DNA of 60,000 nt from Tubulanus polymorphus (GCF_964204645.1 NC_134034.1:5763414-5823413); one strand, 5' to 3'; positions 47,101 through 54,039 are shown, counted from the first letter of the stretch. A program made the numbers and translations. Notes: generated from the sequence alone by a model not told the origin.

Positions 47101-48356
47101 GGCCGCCCAAGTTCAAAGATGTTCATAAGAGTTTGGCCATTTCAATTGTAGCTTATAGTTGATTAGTAAAACATAAATAAATTATTATTTGATAAATAAA
47201 TATTGTATTTTCATTTCAGTTTAGTTTTTATATGGTCAGTTTTATTGGGGAGAGGCAGGGGGCTCATCTAGCTGCTTTTTCAGAATGATTGTTGAGCCGA
47301 GCGAGGTAGGCCTAAAAGGCCTTCAGAATAACACACGGGATTTCTTTAGCTTCATCGGTTACATCAACCCCAAAGTTGCTCAAAATAAAATTATTATCAT
47401 AAACTTCATTGATCCTGGGAGAAAATGACTTAAAACAACTTAAAACTAGCGTAAACAGCTGATTTACACATGTAAACAAACGCTAACGCGAACCCGGAAG
47501 TGAATGAAAATGCCCGGATGTAGCAATTTTTTCGATACTTTACAGCAACTTTACAGCAATTTCCGGGGAAGACGGCTTAACGAATCAAACTAAAACTGTT
47601 TGCTATATAAACTAAAACTACTATATTTTTACACCTGGGGGAGAACTAATTTCTAAATTTCATAATTTGATGAAATATATTGCATTTAAAACTTTATAGT
47701 GTCGCAAAATCGGTCAAATTGCCGGTACAAACAAGTACGGCATACCTGGATGTCAATCAAGAACTTTTGAAAACACCTGTGAAGGTTTCGTGATCCCCAG
47801 TCCCGCCCCTTTTTTGCGAGATCGCCTAGAGGTTGGGCATCTCAAAACTGCATTTTTCGAAATCCGCGGTGAAGAGTACACGCGCACCTGTCAATCAACA
47901 ATCTATAGTTGGCTGGAGTCCAACAGCTTGTAACTCGCGAACTACGCCGCGCATCAACATGGAATTTTCAACACAGTACAAGATGCTTATTATCTTCCCT
48001 CGAAAATTTAGTTCAAGTAAATCGGATGACAATTACTGAATTTATCAAGTTCATAACTTTTGAAGTGGGAAAAAACGGCACTATGGCCGGTTTTGATCAC
48101 GTGATCTGGAAACCCTATAGTAGTCATAGAATTAGATTTACGGCAGCGTCGTTTTTTTTATATGTGCCAATTTAATACCCCTGATATATGAACTACGTAT
48201 CTAAACACTTACATCAACATAAACAGTCAAATCGGTTCCATCTAGCAACATGACGCGACAAGTGATGCTATGTTTTGGCGGTCGATCCTCGACTATGCCT
48301 CTTTTGACACCACGACCTGTCCGGCGCCGACTCAGGAAACGTATCAAAGCAGCCAT
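8059..48356 (-). CDS. EPB41L5: Yurt/EPB41L5-type FERM protein gene, 16 coding exons, 3' end not in window
   Basis: Joining 16 exons gives 2,024 nt (674 codons plus 2 nt) with consistent GT/AG sites and phases and no internal stop. Residues about 31-330 form a whole FERM domain: [16 protein letters not shown] (F1), [18 protein letters not shown] (F1/F2), [17 protein letters not shown] (end of F2), [13 protein letters not shown] and [18 protein letters not shown] (F3). Next is the FERM-adjacent motif [17 protein letters not shown], a highly charged helix, and a Ser/Asp-rich tail with a conserved DVNIN block and a [13 protein letters not shown] block. These features together identify the Yurt/EPB41L5 (and EPB41L4B) group. 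Known members are cortical proteins that bind Crumbs-type tails and restrain apical membrane. Vertebrate EPB41L5 is of similar length (about 730 residues), so little C-terminus is missing. The start ATG has an in-frame TGA 18 bp upstream. Confidence 0.9.
8358..8624. mobile_element. Short TTAA-flanked piggyBac-like MITE
   Basis: Both ends start in TTAA. The left end reads TTAACCTCTTCACTACCAC; the right end, reverse complemented, reads TTAACCTTTTCATTACCAC (17 of 19 identical). At 267 bp it is non-coding. It lies in intron 15 and contains a 'ggattcgaaccc' tRNA T-arm-like motif at about 8,400. Confidence 0.75.
9121..9144. repeat. TG/CG microsatellite
   Basis: A short alternating purine-pyrimidine run (tgtgtgcgcgcgcgtgtgtg), of the kind that can adopt Z-DNA. 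Confidence 0.8.
9293..9588. repeat. Foldback element with tRNA-like arms
   Basis: The left arm (about 9,293-9,357) and right arm (about 9,518-9,586) are inverted copies: 'gcagggattcggacctgat' against the complement of 'atcaggttctaatccctgc'. Each arm contains a T-arm/B-box-like GGATTCGNACC. A related but tighter inverted pair lies at 53,346-53,455. Confidence 0.65.
9929..10069 (-). CDS. EPB41L5: EPB41L5 exon 15
   Basis: 141 bp, residues about 600-647. It codes an acidic stretch ([20 protein letters not shown], then [11 protein letters not shown]). Acceptor gtttag|A, donor ATCAG|gtagta, phase 2 to phase 2. Confidence 0.8.
10425..11335 (+). repeat. Interspersed repeat R1, copy c
   Basis: Starts with 'ggacaccatgcccactt' and ends in the 'gggacttcagtcgcaagtgcgcta' type terminus. 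The middle has the 'ttcaacaccccctggtgaac' block and the 'aacaggattccatcagc' block shared with other copies. It lies in intron 14. Confidence 0.7.
11716..11734. repeat. Poly-C tract
   Basis: An uninterrupted run of C within 'cctcccccc...gttcacc'. Length in the assembly may be unreliable. Confidence 0.8.
11943..12012 (-). CDS. EPB41L5: EPB41L5 exon 14
   Basis: 70 bp, residues about 577-600 ([20 protein letters not shown] and on). Acceptor tttcag|CA, donor TTCG|gtatgt. Its phase fits both neighbours. It has low complexity, and its length suggests it could be alternatively spliced. Confidence 0.75.
12140..12337 (-). CDS. EPB41L5: EPB41L5 exon 13
   Basis: 198 bp, residues about 511-576. It holds two blocks conserved in the EPB41L5 tail: [11 protein letters not shown] and [15 protein letters not shown]. 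Acceptor actgtag|AT, donor AAAG|gtttgt. These blocks are the best evidence that the tail belongs to this family. Confidence 0.88.
12835..13390 (+). repeat. R1-related interspersed repeat, diverged
   Basis: Contains 'attcaacacccccgggtggcc' and 'ggccaccagtcggccatcttgg' blocks shared with R1 copies. Ends are unclear. It lies in intron 12. Confidence 0.5.
13470..13747 (-). CDS. EPB41L5: EPB41L5 exon 12
   Basis: 278 bp, residues about 418-510. Ser/Thr/Pro-rich ([15 protein letters not shown], then [16 protein letters not shown]), likely disordered and phosphorylated. Acceptor ttttag|G, donor AAAAG|gtttgt. It completes the GAG codon begun by exon 11. Confidence 0.82.
13923..14430. mobile_element. 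pogo/Tigger-like MITE
   Basis: Flanked by TA on both sides, with ends beginning CAGTC (left CAGTCAACCCTGTATAAGTC; right, reversed, CAGTCGTACGACTTACG). The ends carry several 'taagtcgt' repeats. No coding frame. It lies in intron 11. Confidence 0.65.
14588..14999. mobile_element. piggyBac-like MITE, copy 1
   Basis: About 410 bp, sharing long segments with 30,903-31,235 ('ctgagccagaaa', 'ggtgattttactaaaa', 'gcgtcacatgacctaa', 'ctaaacaaagcctgct'). The right end 'gaaagggttaa' and left end 'caaccttttca' recall TTAACCCTTT-type piggyBac ends, but the left TTAA is degraded. Confidence 0.55.
15194..15439 (-). CDS. EPB41L5: EPB41L5 exon 11: FERM-adjacent region and charged helix
   Basis: 246 bp, residues about 336-418. 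[20 protein letters not shown] and [11 protein letters not shown] form the FERM-adjacent segment, with RRTQRF and RRAS as candidate basophilic kinase sites. A Lys/Arg/Glu-rich helix follows ([18 protein letters not shown]). Acceptor ttttcag|T, donor TCAGA|gtaaga. Confidence 0.92.
15824..15862 (+). repeat. CTGAAGA...CGAAACGT stem-type motif
   Basis: 'cctgaagatgactatcaggacacagtcgaaacgtta' type sequence. This motif recurs near transposon ends in many animals. A partner motif on the other strand is at 57,433-57,470. It does not contain the hammerhead core CTGATGA. Confidence 0.4.
15938..16075 (+). repeat. R1 fragment
   Basis: Contains 'caatgacc', 'aatcaccaggatcatagaatatgtcatgatctaaaactttgcaattgattgtg' type sequence shared with 37,270-37,400 and 37,540-37,620. 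Confidence 0.6.
16076..18172. other. Intron 10, left part; nothing recognised
   Basis: AT-rich intron sequence. Short frames here show no recognisable protein pattern. Confidence 0.5.
18173..18342 (-). CDS. EPB41L5: EPB41L5 exon 10: FERM F3
   Basis: 170 bp, residues about 280-336. It encodes [20 protein letters not shown] and [14 protein letters not shown], the PH/PTB-like F3 lobe signature of this family, ending [10 protein letters not shown]. Acceptor tctttag|GG, donor TACAG|gtaatg. Confidence 0.95.
18555..18780 (+). repeat. R1 fragment
   Basis: Shares 'actggtgaacgtataaagaaaccaatgacct' and 'tcaagatatacaattttgcaatt' type blocks with other R1 copies. It lies in intron 9. Confidence 0.55.
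19075..19765. mobile_element. Long-TIR MITE, copy 1
   Basis: Starts 'taaaggctggcttatgtcga'. The far end is an imperfect inverted match: 'gatgcctactgactc' in the complement against 'gacgcctaccgactc' at the start. Most of the 5' 480 bp recurs at 30,246-30,745. No transposase frame. It lies in intron 9. Confidence 0.65.
19766..21621. other. Intron 9, left part
   Basis: No gene recognised. A poly-C tract lies at about 21,194-21,206. Confidence 0.4.
21622..21691 (-). CDS. EPB41L5: EPB41L5 exon 9: FERM F3
   Basis: 70 bp, residues about 256-279 ([20 protein letters not shown], then DDQ). Acceptor ttccag|G completes a Trp codon; donor GATCAG|gtgagt. Confidence 0.95.
22385..22565. repeat. Tandem A-rich repeat, about 3 units
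   Basis: The segment 'ggaagggtgaaggaaaaaaaa' recurs at about 22,409, 22,466 and 22,533 with A/T-rich spacers. It is followed by 'agccccaaggggc', a short hairpin motif. Confidence 0.6.
22815..22903 (-). CDS. EPB41L5: EPB41L5 exon 8: FERM F2/F3 junction
   Basis: 89 bp, residues about 226-255 ([20 protein letters not shown], then [10 protein letters not shown]). Acceptor atttcag|GG, donor TTCTG|gtaagt. Confidence 0.95.
23325..23425 (-). repeat. tRNA-derived SINE fragment
   Basis: On the minus strand an A-box-like TAAGCTCAGTTGGTTGAG is followed about 35 bp later by a B-box-like TAGTTCGAAACC. No closed acceptor stem is visible, so it is not a working tRNA gene. It lies in intron 7. Confidence 0.6.
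24284..24371 (-). CDS. EPB41L5: EPB41L5 exon 7: FERM F2
   Basis: 88 bp, residues about 197-226 ([20 protein letters not shown], then YGVDMHTVL). Acceptor ttccag|C, donor GTGTTG|gtcagt. Confidence 0.95.
25832..25863. repeat. Perfect 13-bp hairpin
   Basis: Arms 'tagggttttctgt' and 'acagaaaacccta' around a 6-nt loop, followed by 'ttgaaattcgggtgg' and an ATT-rich run. It looks like the terminus of a dispersed repeat. Confidence 0.6.
26843..26915 (+). repeat. tRNA-derived SINE fragment
   Basis: A-box-like TGGCACAGTGGGTAAATC and B-box-like GGTTTCGAATCCC lie on the plus strand, separated by a poly-T insertion. Confidence 0.55.
27845..27895 (-). repeat. R1 terminal fragment, inverted
   Basis: Reverse complement of the R1 left terminus: 'cccaagtgggcatggtgtcc' against 'ggacacaatgcccacttggg' at 37,153. 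Confidence 0.7.
28495..28592 (+). repeat. Repeat 3' end with (aattg)n tail
   Basis: Ends 'ggatcaataaagaattgaattgaattg'. A polyadenylation-like AATAAA followed by a short microsatellite is typical of non-LTR or SINE 3' tails. Confidence 0.5.
29821..29941 (-). CDS. EPB41L5: EPB41L5 exon 6: FERM F2
   Basis: 121 bp, residues about 157-196 ([20 protein letters not shown], then [19 protein letters not shown]). Acceptor attgcag|CT, donor TGCAG|gtacct. Confidence 0.93.
30246..30745. mobile_element. Long-TIR MITE, copy 2 (truncated)
   Basis: About 500 bp collinear with 19,075-19,600, then lost before the right inverted terminus. Both copies keep 'tatttctttaagatctttatct' and 'gctcacaccataattct' type blocks. 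It lies in intron 5. Confidence 0.7.
30815..30900 (+). repeat. R1 fragment
   Basis: Shares 'atcgacccaatttttctcat' and 'tgatgggccctt' with 7,840-7,875 and 54,300-54,335. Confidence 0.55.
30903..31235. mobile_element. piggyBac-like MITE, copy 2
   Basis: Collinear with 14,588-14,999. The left end reads TAAACCCTTTCAGCACTGG, close to piggyBac-type ends; the right end is degraded. Confidence 0.55.
32640..32831 (+). repeat. R1 3'-terminal fragment
   Basis: Ends in 'gggacttaagtcccaagtgg', the R1 right terminus, preceded by 'aaaatgactggattcgtcaacggacgg'. It lies in intron 5. Confidence 0.7.
33294..33391 (-). CDS. EPB41L5: EPB41L5 exon 5: FERM F2
   Basis: 98 bp, residues about 124-156 ([20 protein letters not shown], then [12 protein letters not shown]). 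Acceptor gtttag|G, donor CAAT|gtaagt. Confidence 0.95.
33471..34463. mobile_element. Non-autonomous piggyBac-like element with perfect terminal repeats
   Basis: The ends are a perfect 20-bp inverted repeat, TTAACCCATTAGCACTCAAG at 33,471-33,490 and its complement at 34,444-34,463, each beginning in the TTAA target. At 993 bp it encodes no transposase. The interior holds an 11-bp inverted repeat (ccatggcaacc/ggttgccatgg) at 33,846-33,899 and a tRNA T-arm-like motif at 34,090. It lies in intron 4, between exons 4 and 5. Confidence 0.88.
34649..34727 (-). CDS. EPB41L5: EPB41L5 exon 4: FERM F1/F2
   Basis: 79 bp, residues about 98-123 ([20 protein letters not shown], then REELT). [10 protein letters not shown] is a strongly conserved family block. 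Acceptor ttttcag|TT, donor ACAAG|gtaaat. Confidence 0.96.
35684..35775 (+). repeat. tRNA-derived repeat
   Basis: A-box-like TGGCTGAGTGGACTAG and B-box-like GGTTCGATCCC are about 60 bp apart. No full cloverleaf could be drawn. It lies in intron 3. Confidence 0.5.
36225..36267 (-). CDS. EPB41L5: EPB41L5 exon 3 (43-bp micro-exon)
   Basis: Encodes [14 protein letters not shown] plus one base. The donor AAAA|gtaagt 9 bp further in was chosen over CAAT|gtaaaa because it restores the family's KI-GPP junction with exon 4. Acceptor ttccag|C. Confidence 0.93.
37144..38355 (+). repeat. Interspersed repeat R1, most complete copy (with empty piggyBac site)
   Basis: Left terminus 'aggggtccaaggacacaatgcccacttggg' and right terminus 'gggactcaagtcccaagtgggcta' share an inverted GCCCACTTGGG motif. 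The copy may be composite, since internal blocks ('ttcaacaccccctgg', 'caattttgcaattgattg') occur twice. An uninterrupted TTAA at 37,756-37,759 corresponds to the piggyBac site at 412/7,543. It lies in intron 2. Confidence 0.75.
38687..38791 (-). CDS. EPB41L5: EPB41L5 exon 2: FERM F1
   Basis: 105 bp, residues 49-83 ([20 protein letters not shown], then [15 protein letters not shown]). Phase 0 at both ends. Acceptor cttacag|A, donor GTGAAT|gtaagt. Confidence 0.95.
39194..39320. mobile_element. Short Tigger-like MITE
   Basis: 127 bp between TA dinucleotides. Ends TAGTAGAATCCTCTTTATTC and, reversed, CAGTCGAACCCTCTTAATCC. It lies in intron 1. Confidence 0.7.
40147..40625. mobile_element. Tigger-like MITE, copy 1
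   Basis: 479 bp flanked by TA. Inverted ends share a perfect CAGTAGAACTGGCGT, followed by TCGGACA. A diverged copy lies at 56,565-56,987. It lies in intron 1. Confidence 0.8.
41176..41637. mobile_element. Palindromic MITE-like repeat
   Basis: Imperfect inverted ends ('cgcacatggcgactttttc' against the complement of 'ggcgaccaaaaaccgtgtgcg') surround a 28-bp near-perfect palindrome at 41,316-41,343 (cccagtatcaaaca/tgtttgatattggg). It lies in intron 1. Confidence 0.5.
42329..44958 (-). pseudogene. Decayed intronless gene, transposase-like, in intron 1
   Basis: A coding relic runs from ATG at 44,958 ([20 protein letters not shown], stop at codon 22, then the same frame continues) to a stop at 42,331-42,329. 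Readable blocks in order are: Ser/Gln-rich [20 protein letters not shown]; a coiled-coil-like [59 protein letters not shown]; and a C-terminal block with [20 protein letters not shown] and [10 protein letters not shown]. Several frameshifts and stops separate them. The layout resembles a multicopy invertebrate protein family of probable transposon origin, and the Asp in the SWDATSLKG block could be a catalytic RNase H-like residue; both are inference. An AATAAA lies about 45 bp past the stop. It may be a processed copy or a dead DNA transposon; no terminal repeats were found. Confidence 0.6.
44959..48212. other. Intron 1, 5' part
   Basis: No exon, tandem repeat or known element recognised apart from the X-box-like palindrome. 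The closeness to exon 1 makes this a candidate place for enhancers, but I see nothing specific. Confidence 0.4.
46533..46548. promoter_or_regulatory. Perfect 16-bp palindrome matching an RFX X-box
   Basis: GGTTGCCATGGTAACC fits the X-box consensus GTNRCC-N2-RGYAAC. It lies in intron 1 about 1.8 kb inside the first exon. Function is unproven; a chance or repeat-derived match is possible. Confidence 0.3.
48213..48356 (-). CDS. EPB41L5: EPB41L5 exon 1 (coding start)
   Basis: 144 bp, residues 1-48: a basic N-terminus ([20 protein letters not shown]), then [19 protein letters not shown], the first strand pair of FERM F1. ATG at 48,356 has A at -3 and G at +4, and an in-frame TGA lies 18 bp upstream. 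Donor GTTGAT|gtaagt, phase 0, joins exon 2. Confidence 0.94.
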
Positions 48357-49015
48357 ATTTTCTTTGTTGACTCAAAACTTTATAAGTTCCTTTTTTACGT
48401 TTACACAGCACACAGAGCAGAGGACGTGCCTTTTTGTTTGTGGATTTGTGGTCAGTCTTTTTTGTGTGTAGTAGGCCTAACACGTAAGTAAAAACAGGCG
48501 TTAATCCATCGCTACTGTTCATTTAAAAAAAACAACAACAAGAAAACCACCATAAAAGGGAGCTACAATAATTCCATGCTGTTGCTTCCAGCTTAGTTTT
48601 GGGAGATCTTGAGATTTTACCGACAAGAAGATAAAAACGAAAAATAAAGTTTCAGCCCAAATATCGCCAATACGCATGCGCCATTCAAATCAATTCAATT
48701 CAAAATTATATTTATTAATAAAATGCATTTTATTGTTCCATACAAAAACAGGAATTCATCGCAATATTGTAACGTCAAAAAACAAAGTGACCCACTATGT
48801 TGACAAATATATGCAAATTTACAGGAGTAAAAGAATCAATATTCTAGACTGGTTACCGGTCTCTATCTCCATATTGAATGGGACAGGCAACCAGTCTATC
48901 AATATACCGGTAACTCAAATCAACAAGGGTAGCTCCAATAATATCCAAACATTAGCAGTCAGCCATATCCGTGCTGGACTGGTCTCCACCTTCGGTTAAG
49001 CAACCGATTTTTGCG
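48357..49015 (-). promoter_or_regulatory. Presumed 5' UTR and promoter region of the EPB41L5 gene
   Basis: This lies directly upstream of the start codon. A 'cttataaag' TATA-like string lies about 30 bp upstream of the ATG but is probably too close to be the promoter. An (aattc)n-rich repeat terminus lies at about 48,690-48,725. The promoter itself cannot be fixed from sequence. Confidence 0.35.
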
Positions 49016-49401
49016 GGGTGTTACTAAAACTATGCACTACTAAAACGAAGACCGAAGACCTATGCACTTTGCGAGACTAAAACTATGCATGACTAAAACG
49101 AAGACCGAAGACCTATGCACTTTGCGAGACTAAAACTATGCATGACTAAAACGAAGACCGAAGACCTGTGCACTTTGCGAGACTAAACCTATGCATGACT
49201 AAAACGAAGACCGAAGACCTATGCACTCATTAGAAATCATAACTAGGGGCGCTATCTGTATATTCAACCACCTCTGTCGATGAGTATAGGCAATAGGGAC
49301 CTACTCGATATAAACATACATAAGGAAAAGTAAAATGTTCGTTTATTTTTCTCGGTTGCATAGGTCTTCGTTTTAGTAGTGCATAGCTTTAGTAACACCC
49401 A
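49016..49401. mobile_element. Foldback/MITE unit with 38-bp terminal inverted repeats
   Basis: Begins GGGTGTTACTAAAACTATGC and ends with the complement at about 49,363-49,401 ('tcttcgttttagtagtgcat', then 'agctttagtaacaccc'). It contains the 53-bp tandem array. The same termini form the junctions of the downstream 540-bp array. Confidence 0.75.
49024..49227. repeat. 53-bp tandem repeat, about 3.7 copies
   Basis: The unit 'gagactaaaactatgcatga' and on recurs with a period of exactly 53 bp at 49,073, 49,126 and 49,179, with few substitutions. It contains the same words as the flanking inverted terminus. Confidence 0.9.
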
Positions 49402-51438
49402 CACACACAAAACTAAAACTATGCATGACTAAAACGAAGACCTATGCACTTTGACAAAACTTACTTCAAACTGGAATTATTCACGCAACCACTTCGGGGA
49501 AGCTCCAGTTACGACTATGCCGACAAATGTACGTATTTACGACGAATGAAACGAAGTTTTCATCTATAAATGTGCGATTTCTATTATATTCGATTTGCTG
49601 CGTTGTCGTGGCTAATACATTATTTTCACAAATAATTGTTTACGATTCTATTCTTCTATCAATACTCTACACTCCGCTCGAGGCGGATCTCATCTTGAGA
49701 CCGTAATAATATTACCGACTCGAGTGATATCTGAGTTGGATGTCTCGTATTTTATAAAGTTGTCCAAAATTTTTCCAAAAACATCTTAGAATCGAACGGT
49801 TATCCGGGATGATCGGATCCTGATCGATCGAAGTCCACTGTTGTAGGAGTACGCGTTATTGTGACTGATAAATTACTCGCCATTAACCAAAATTGAACTG
49901 GGTGCATAGGTCTTCGTTTTAGTAGTGCATAGTTTTAGTAACACCCACACACACAAAACTAAAACTAAGCATGACTAAAACGAAGACCTATGCACTTTTA
50001 CAAAACTTACTTCAAACATGGAATTCTTCACGCAAGCACTTCGGGGAAGCTCCAGTTACGACTATGCCGACAAATGTACGTATTTACGACGAATAAAACA
50101 GAGTTTTCATCTATAAATGTGCGATTTCTATTATATCCGATTTGCTGGCTAATATATCATTTTCACAAATAAATGTTTAAAAGATTCTATTCTTCTATTA
50201 ATACTCTACACTCCGCTCGAGCCGGATCTCATCTCGTGACCGTAATGATATGACCGACTCGAGTGATATCCGAGTAGGATGTCATGTATTTTATAAAGCT
50301 GTCCAAAATTTTTCAAAAAACATCTTAGAATCGAACGGTTATCCGGGTTGATCGGATCCTGATCGATCGAAGTCCACTGTTGTAGGAGTACGCGTTATTG
50401 TGACTGATTAATTATTCGCCATTAACCAAAATTTAACTGGGTGCATAGGTCTTCGTTTTAGTAGTGCATAGTTTTAGTAACACCCACACACGCAAAACTA
50501 AAACTATGCATGACTAAAACGAAGACATATGCACTTTTACAAAACTTACTTAAAACATGGAACTCTTCGCGCAACCACTTCGGGGAAGCTCCAGTTACGA
50601 CTATGCCGACAAATGTACGTATTTACGACGAATAAAACGAAGTTTTCATCTATAAATGTGCGATTTCTATAATATAAGATTCGCTGCGTTGTTATGGCTA
50701 ATACATCATTTTCACAAATAAATGTTTAGGATTCTATTCTTCTATTAATACTCTACACTCCGTTCGGGCCGGATCTCATCTTGGGACCGCAATGATATGA
50801 CCGAATCGAGTGATATCAGTGTAGGATGTCATGTATTTTCTAAAGTTGTCCAAAATTTTTCAAAAAACATCTTAGAATCGAATGGTTATCCGGGTTGATC
50901 GGTTCCTGATCGATCGAAGTCCACTGTTGTAGGAGTACGCGTTATTGTGACTGATTAATTATTCGCCATTAACCAAAATTCAACTGGGTGCATAGGTCTT
51001 CGTTTTAGTAGTGCATAGATTTAGTAACACCCACACACGCAAAACTAAAAAACTATGCATGACTAAAACGAAGACCTATGACTTTTACAAAACTTACTTC
51101 AAACATGGAATTATTCACGCAACCACTTCGGGAAAGCTCCAGTTACGACTATGCCGACAAATGTACGCATTTACGACGAATAAAACGAATTTTTCATCTA
51201 TAAATGTGCGATTTCTATTAGGCCAAAAATGCATTTTTTCTCATGATTTTGAAATCCCGCCCGCATCGGAAAAATCATCGGGAAATTAGATGAAAATAAT
51301 GTCCATCCTCCCGCATCATAGCTCGAAGATAAATGTGTTTTTTTTATAAGAATTAAAATCCCCCCACCCGCATTGATATACTAACCATATCGTCATCTTT
51401 TTATCATTTTATTATTTCTCTATGAACGTATCGAGAAG
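49402..51438 (+). repeat. Tandem array of ~540-bp units, forward arm
   Basis: The landmark 'acttcaaacatggaatt', with 'cacgcaaccacttcggggaa', occurs near 49,463, 50,009, 50,548 and 51,090 (spacing about 546, 539, 542). Each junction is a foldback: 'gtgcataggtcttcgttttagtagtgcatag', then 'taacacccacacac', then the inverse. The last unit diverges after 'gcgatttctatta' into a 'cccgcatcgg'-rich segment that also ends the inverted arm. Confidence 0.92.
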
Positions 51439-51920
51439 TTTCGTTTTAGTAGTGCATAGTTTTAGTCTAATCTCAACCTTGGGGAATTAGTTATGTAACC
51501 ATTTCAAAGACCTATGAAACCAATGGAGTGTCTAAGTTTTTCATTATGAATTACTGTTCGTTGGTTTCTACCGCGTTAAAAAAGGAGTGGTGTACGGGGA
51601 TTGTAGTAGAGGGTAAAGTGGTTGGTCCTGTCTAAAAGAATGTATGGCCCTTAAAAACGTTCCACTCTGACATCGCCCTCCAATTCATTTTGCGAAAATT
51701 GAAGCCAGTTTAAATATTGGGTGTCTGGAGTCAAGTTGTTTATTGCTGTACGTGACACTGGGTGTCCGTTTTCTGCTGTGTAGCACTTATGCACTCATCG
51801 ATTCACCTTAAAATTGTCACCACACCTTATTTTGGCGAATAAACTGACGTGGATCGTTAGTCAAGCCCACGCAATGGGAACTACAACTATGTACATTTGT
51901 ACGACTAAATTGAAGACATA

Positions 51921-52285
51921 TGCACCAAACGTGGCATCCTCGCTTGGCAGGTTTTAATTGCCGCCCGCCGGAAGTTCACGCCAACACATACCCTTGCCGC
52001 AAACCCTCTATTGTTCTTATTACATCGCCCACGATTTCTCGGGTGGAAAGGTTCCCGCTCAGCGCCTACCAGTCTATATTCTAGCCAATCAGATGCGTTT
52101 TTCCTGGCACAACGTTTGCTCTATAAATACCACGCATCTGATATGTATACTGAGTGGGAACCTGTCCGCACGAAAAATCGTGGGCGATGTAGTAGACCAG
52201 TAAAGGGTTTGCAGCAAAGGTTTGTGTTGGCGTGAGCTCCAGCGGGTGGCCATCAAACCTTGGCAAGTGAGGATGCAAACGTGCA
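51921..52285. repeat. Foldback element, ~150-bp arms
   Basis: The left arm (from 'tgcaccaaacgtggcatcct') and the complement of the right arm (ending 'ggatgcaaacgtgca') align almost throughout, including 'catcgcccacgattt' and 'aatcagatgcgt' or 'tatcagatgcgt'. The centre holds 'gctctataaatacc', a TATA-like string. Confidence 0.8.
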
Positions 52286-53345
52286 CCAAACGCTGTCAAC
52301 AGCTGTGCGTTTGTCCAGAACGTGGAAGTTAAAAGACACCTAAAAAATTCAGTTGTCCAGTATGCCAGCCGAATCAGCGTATCGGAAAATGAGGCCAACC
52401 ACTCCTCCAAAGGGCATCAGCTCTTTGACAAAAAGATATAATGTCCTTAAAAACAAGCCTGACTATAAAAAATGAACTTCTCGCGTAATTTTATTTAAAG
52501 AAAAACAATACAGTTTGACGTGGGCTAATCCTGACTTTGACTATCAAAAAAAGTATTTACTCAGGTTTGCACAGATTATGGAGCACAACCGGCCTGGGCA
52601 GAGACTTTTTACCAAGGGACTATCCATTTATAACGTACGCAAAAACTTAGACCCACCTCCTTTCCTAGTACCTATTTGTATGTAAGTTTATGCGGCGCAC
52701 GTACTCCACCAACATTTCGCGGACCAACCCCCCTAGCCCACATCCACACGCTCATATGTTACACCCTGAGCAGAATTACATTTTAAAATACATTAAGGTG
52801 CATACAATACGCAACACTCTTTCACCCCCTCCCCTTTTGTTTACAATTGCATGCAATTTAATAAGATACCCTCCCACCCAACAACGCGTACATAATAAAT
52901 GTATACCCCACAACTAATCATACTTAAAATACCTTTAACTGAAATCCATAACTGGTTGATTTCTTTAATATCTTCGTGCTTATAATAATGCTAATAAAAA
53001 CCTTGCTATACCCTATACCCTTAGTGCCTACCATCAAATAGAATTATGGTTTCGCATATCTTAAAACGTATAATTATATGTTACAGATCATAAGATGCTT
53101 CACTTTTGTTATCAATCACATGCTATCAATGGATACTAATTATCATGGTTCTATAGTACATGTAATTGTTGTATACGAGGCTCTATAGTACCAACATAAA
53201 CAAACCACCGCGCAATCGGCATGAAACTTAAAATTCGAACCTGGTTCACTAGTGTAACACTAAAAAGATAGGATGGTTTAATACCTGGGAATGTAAATAT
53301 ATCGCTTCTCTTTTAATAAAGTCGATTTATGCCTGTAGCTTCACG

Positions 53346-53455
53346 TCTTCCCTCGGCAGGGATTCGAACCTGATGGCATTGCTACACTCAGCCACGCACT
53401 TACCGTGGCAAACCTCGATGCCATCAGCTTCGAATCCTAGCCGGGGAGGATGGTA
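53346..53455. repeat. Inverted pair of tRNA-like half-sequences
   Basis: 'ggcagggattcgaacctgat', with 'ggcattgctacactcagccacg', faces the complement of 'cgtggcaaacctcgatgccatc', with 'agcttcgaatcctagcc'. Arms are about 45 bp with a short loop. Each arm carries a T-arm/B-box-like GATTCGAA. It is similar to 9,293-9,588. Confidence 0.7.
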
Positions 53456-54039
53456 GCTTCATTTATCGTCTTCATGAAATAATACCAATTGCAAAGATGC
53501 AATATCTGCAAAACAGTACAATTGTTTTTTTTTTCAACTAACACGACAATATTTTGCAGGAACATATCGATTTGTTTTTTCAATGAATAACGCTAAATGA
53601 AGTTGAATTGACTTGGGCTGAACAAAATACATATAAAATTACTGAAGAACACTGTGGTACCCAATGTACTACACAACAAGCTTGGCAAATCTACTACCCC
53701 AAGTTTTAAACCTTTCCCGGGTTAAAAAGAAGCATACGGTAAAAATGTCAATACTTAAATTCCCAGTTTTATTTCCCTAGTTATCAAAACTGGAATCTGT
53801 TCTAGCGGCAGCAGATTACGTAACAATCCTTGCATAGCATTACAATTCGACGACATAGTCACGGTGTATATCCCAGGGGCTAGTTTAAGGATTCTTGAAA
53901 ACGGAATTCCTAAATCAATTTAAACTGCACTGGGAATCAATATGAGAGTTTAACATTCGTGCAATTCTGACGCAGAGGCACTAACAAATAGCCACACAGC
54001 CAATTAACAATTCAAAACGCAAACATAAAAAGCAACAAT

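Noticed and set aside
49024-49227. CRISPR-like array
   Set aside because: The 53-bp repeats are contiguous with no unique spacers and the genome is eukaryotic.
49990-51289. Conserved small protein in each 540-bp unit (MHFYKTYFKHGI type frame)
   Set aside because: The frame is broken in the first unit, changes freely among copies, and is explained by the DNA repeat itself.
52081-52410. Minus-strand frame of 109 codons
   Set aside because: It lies across the foldback arms; similar peptides on the two strands follow from the inverted repeat.
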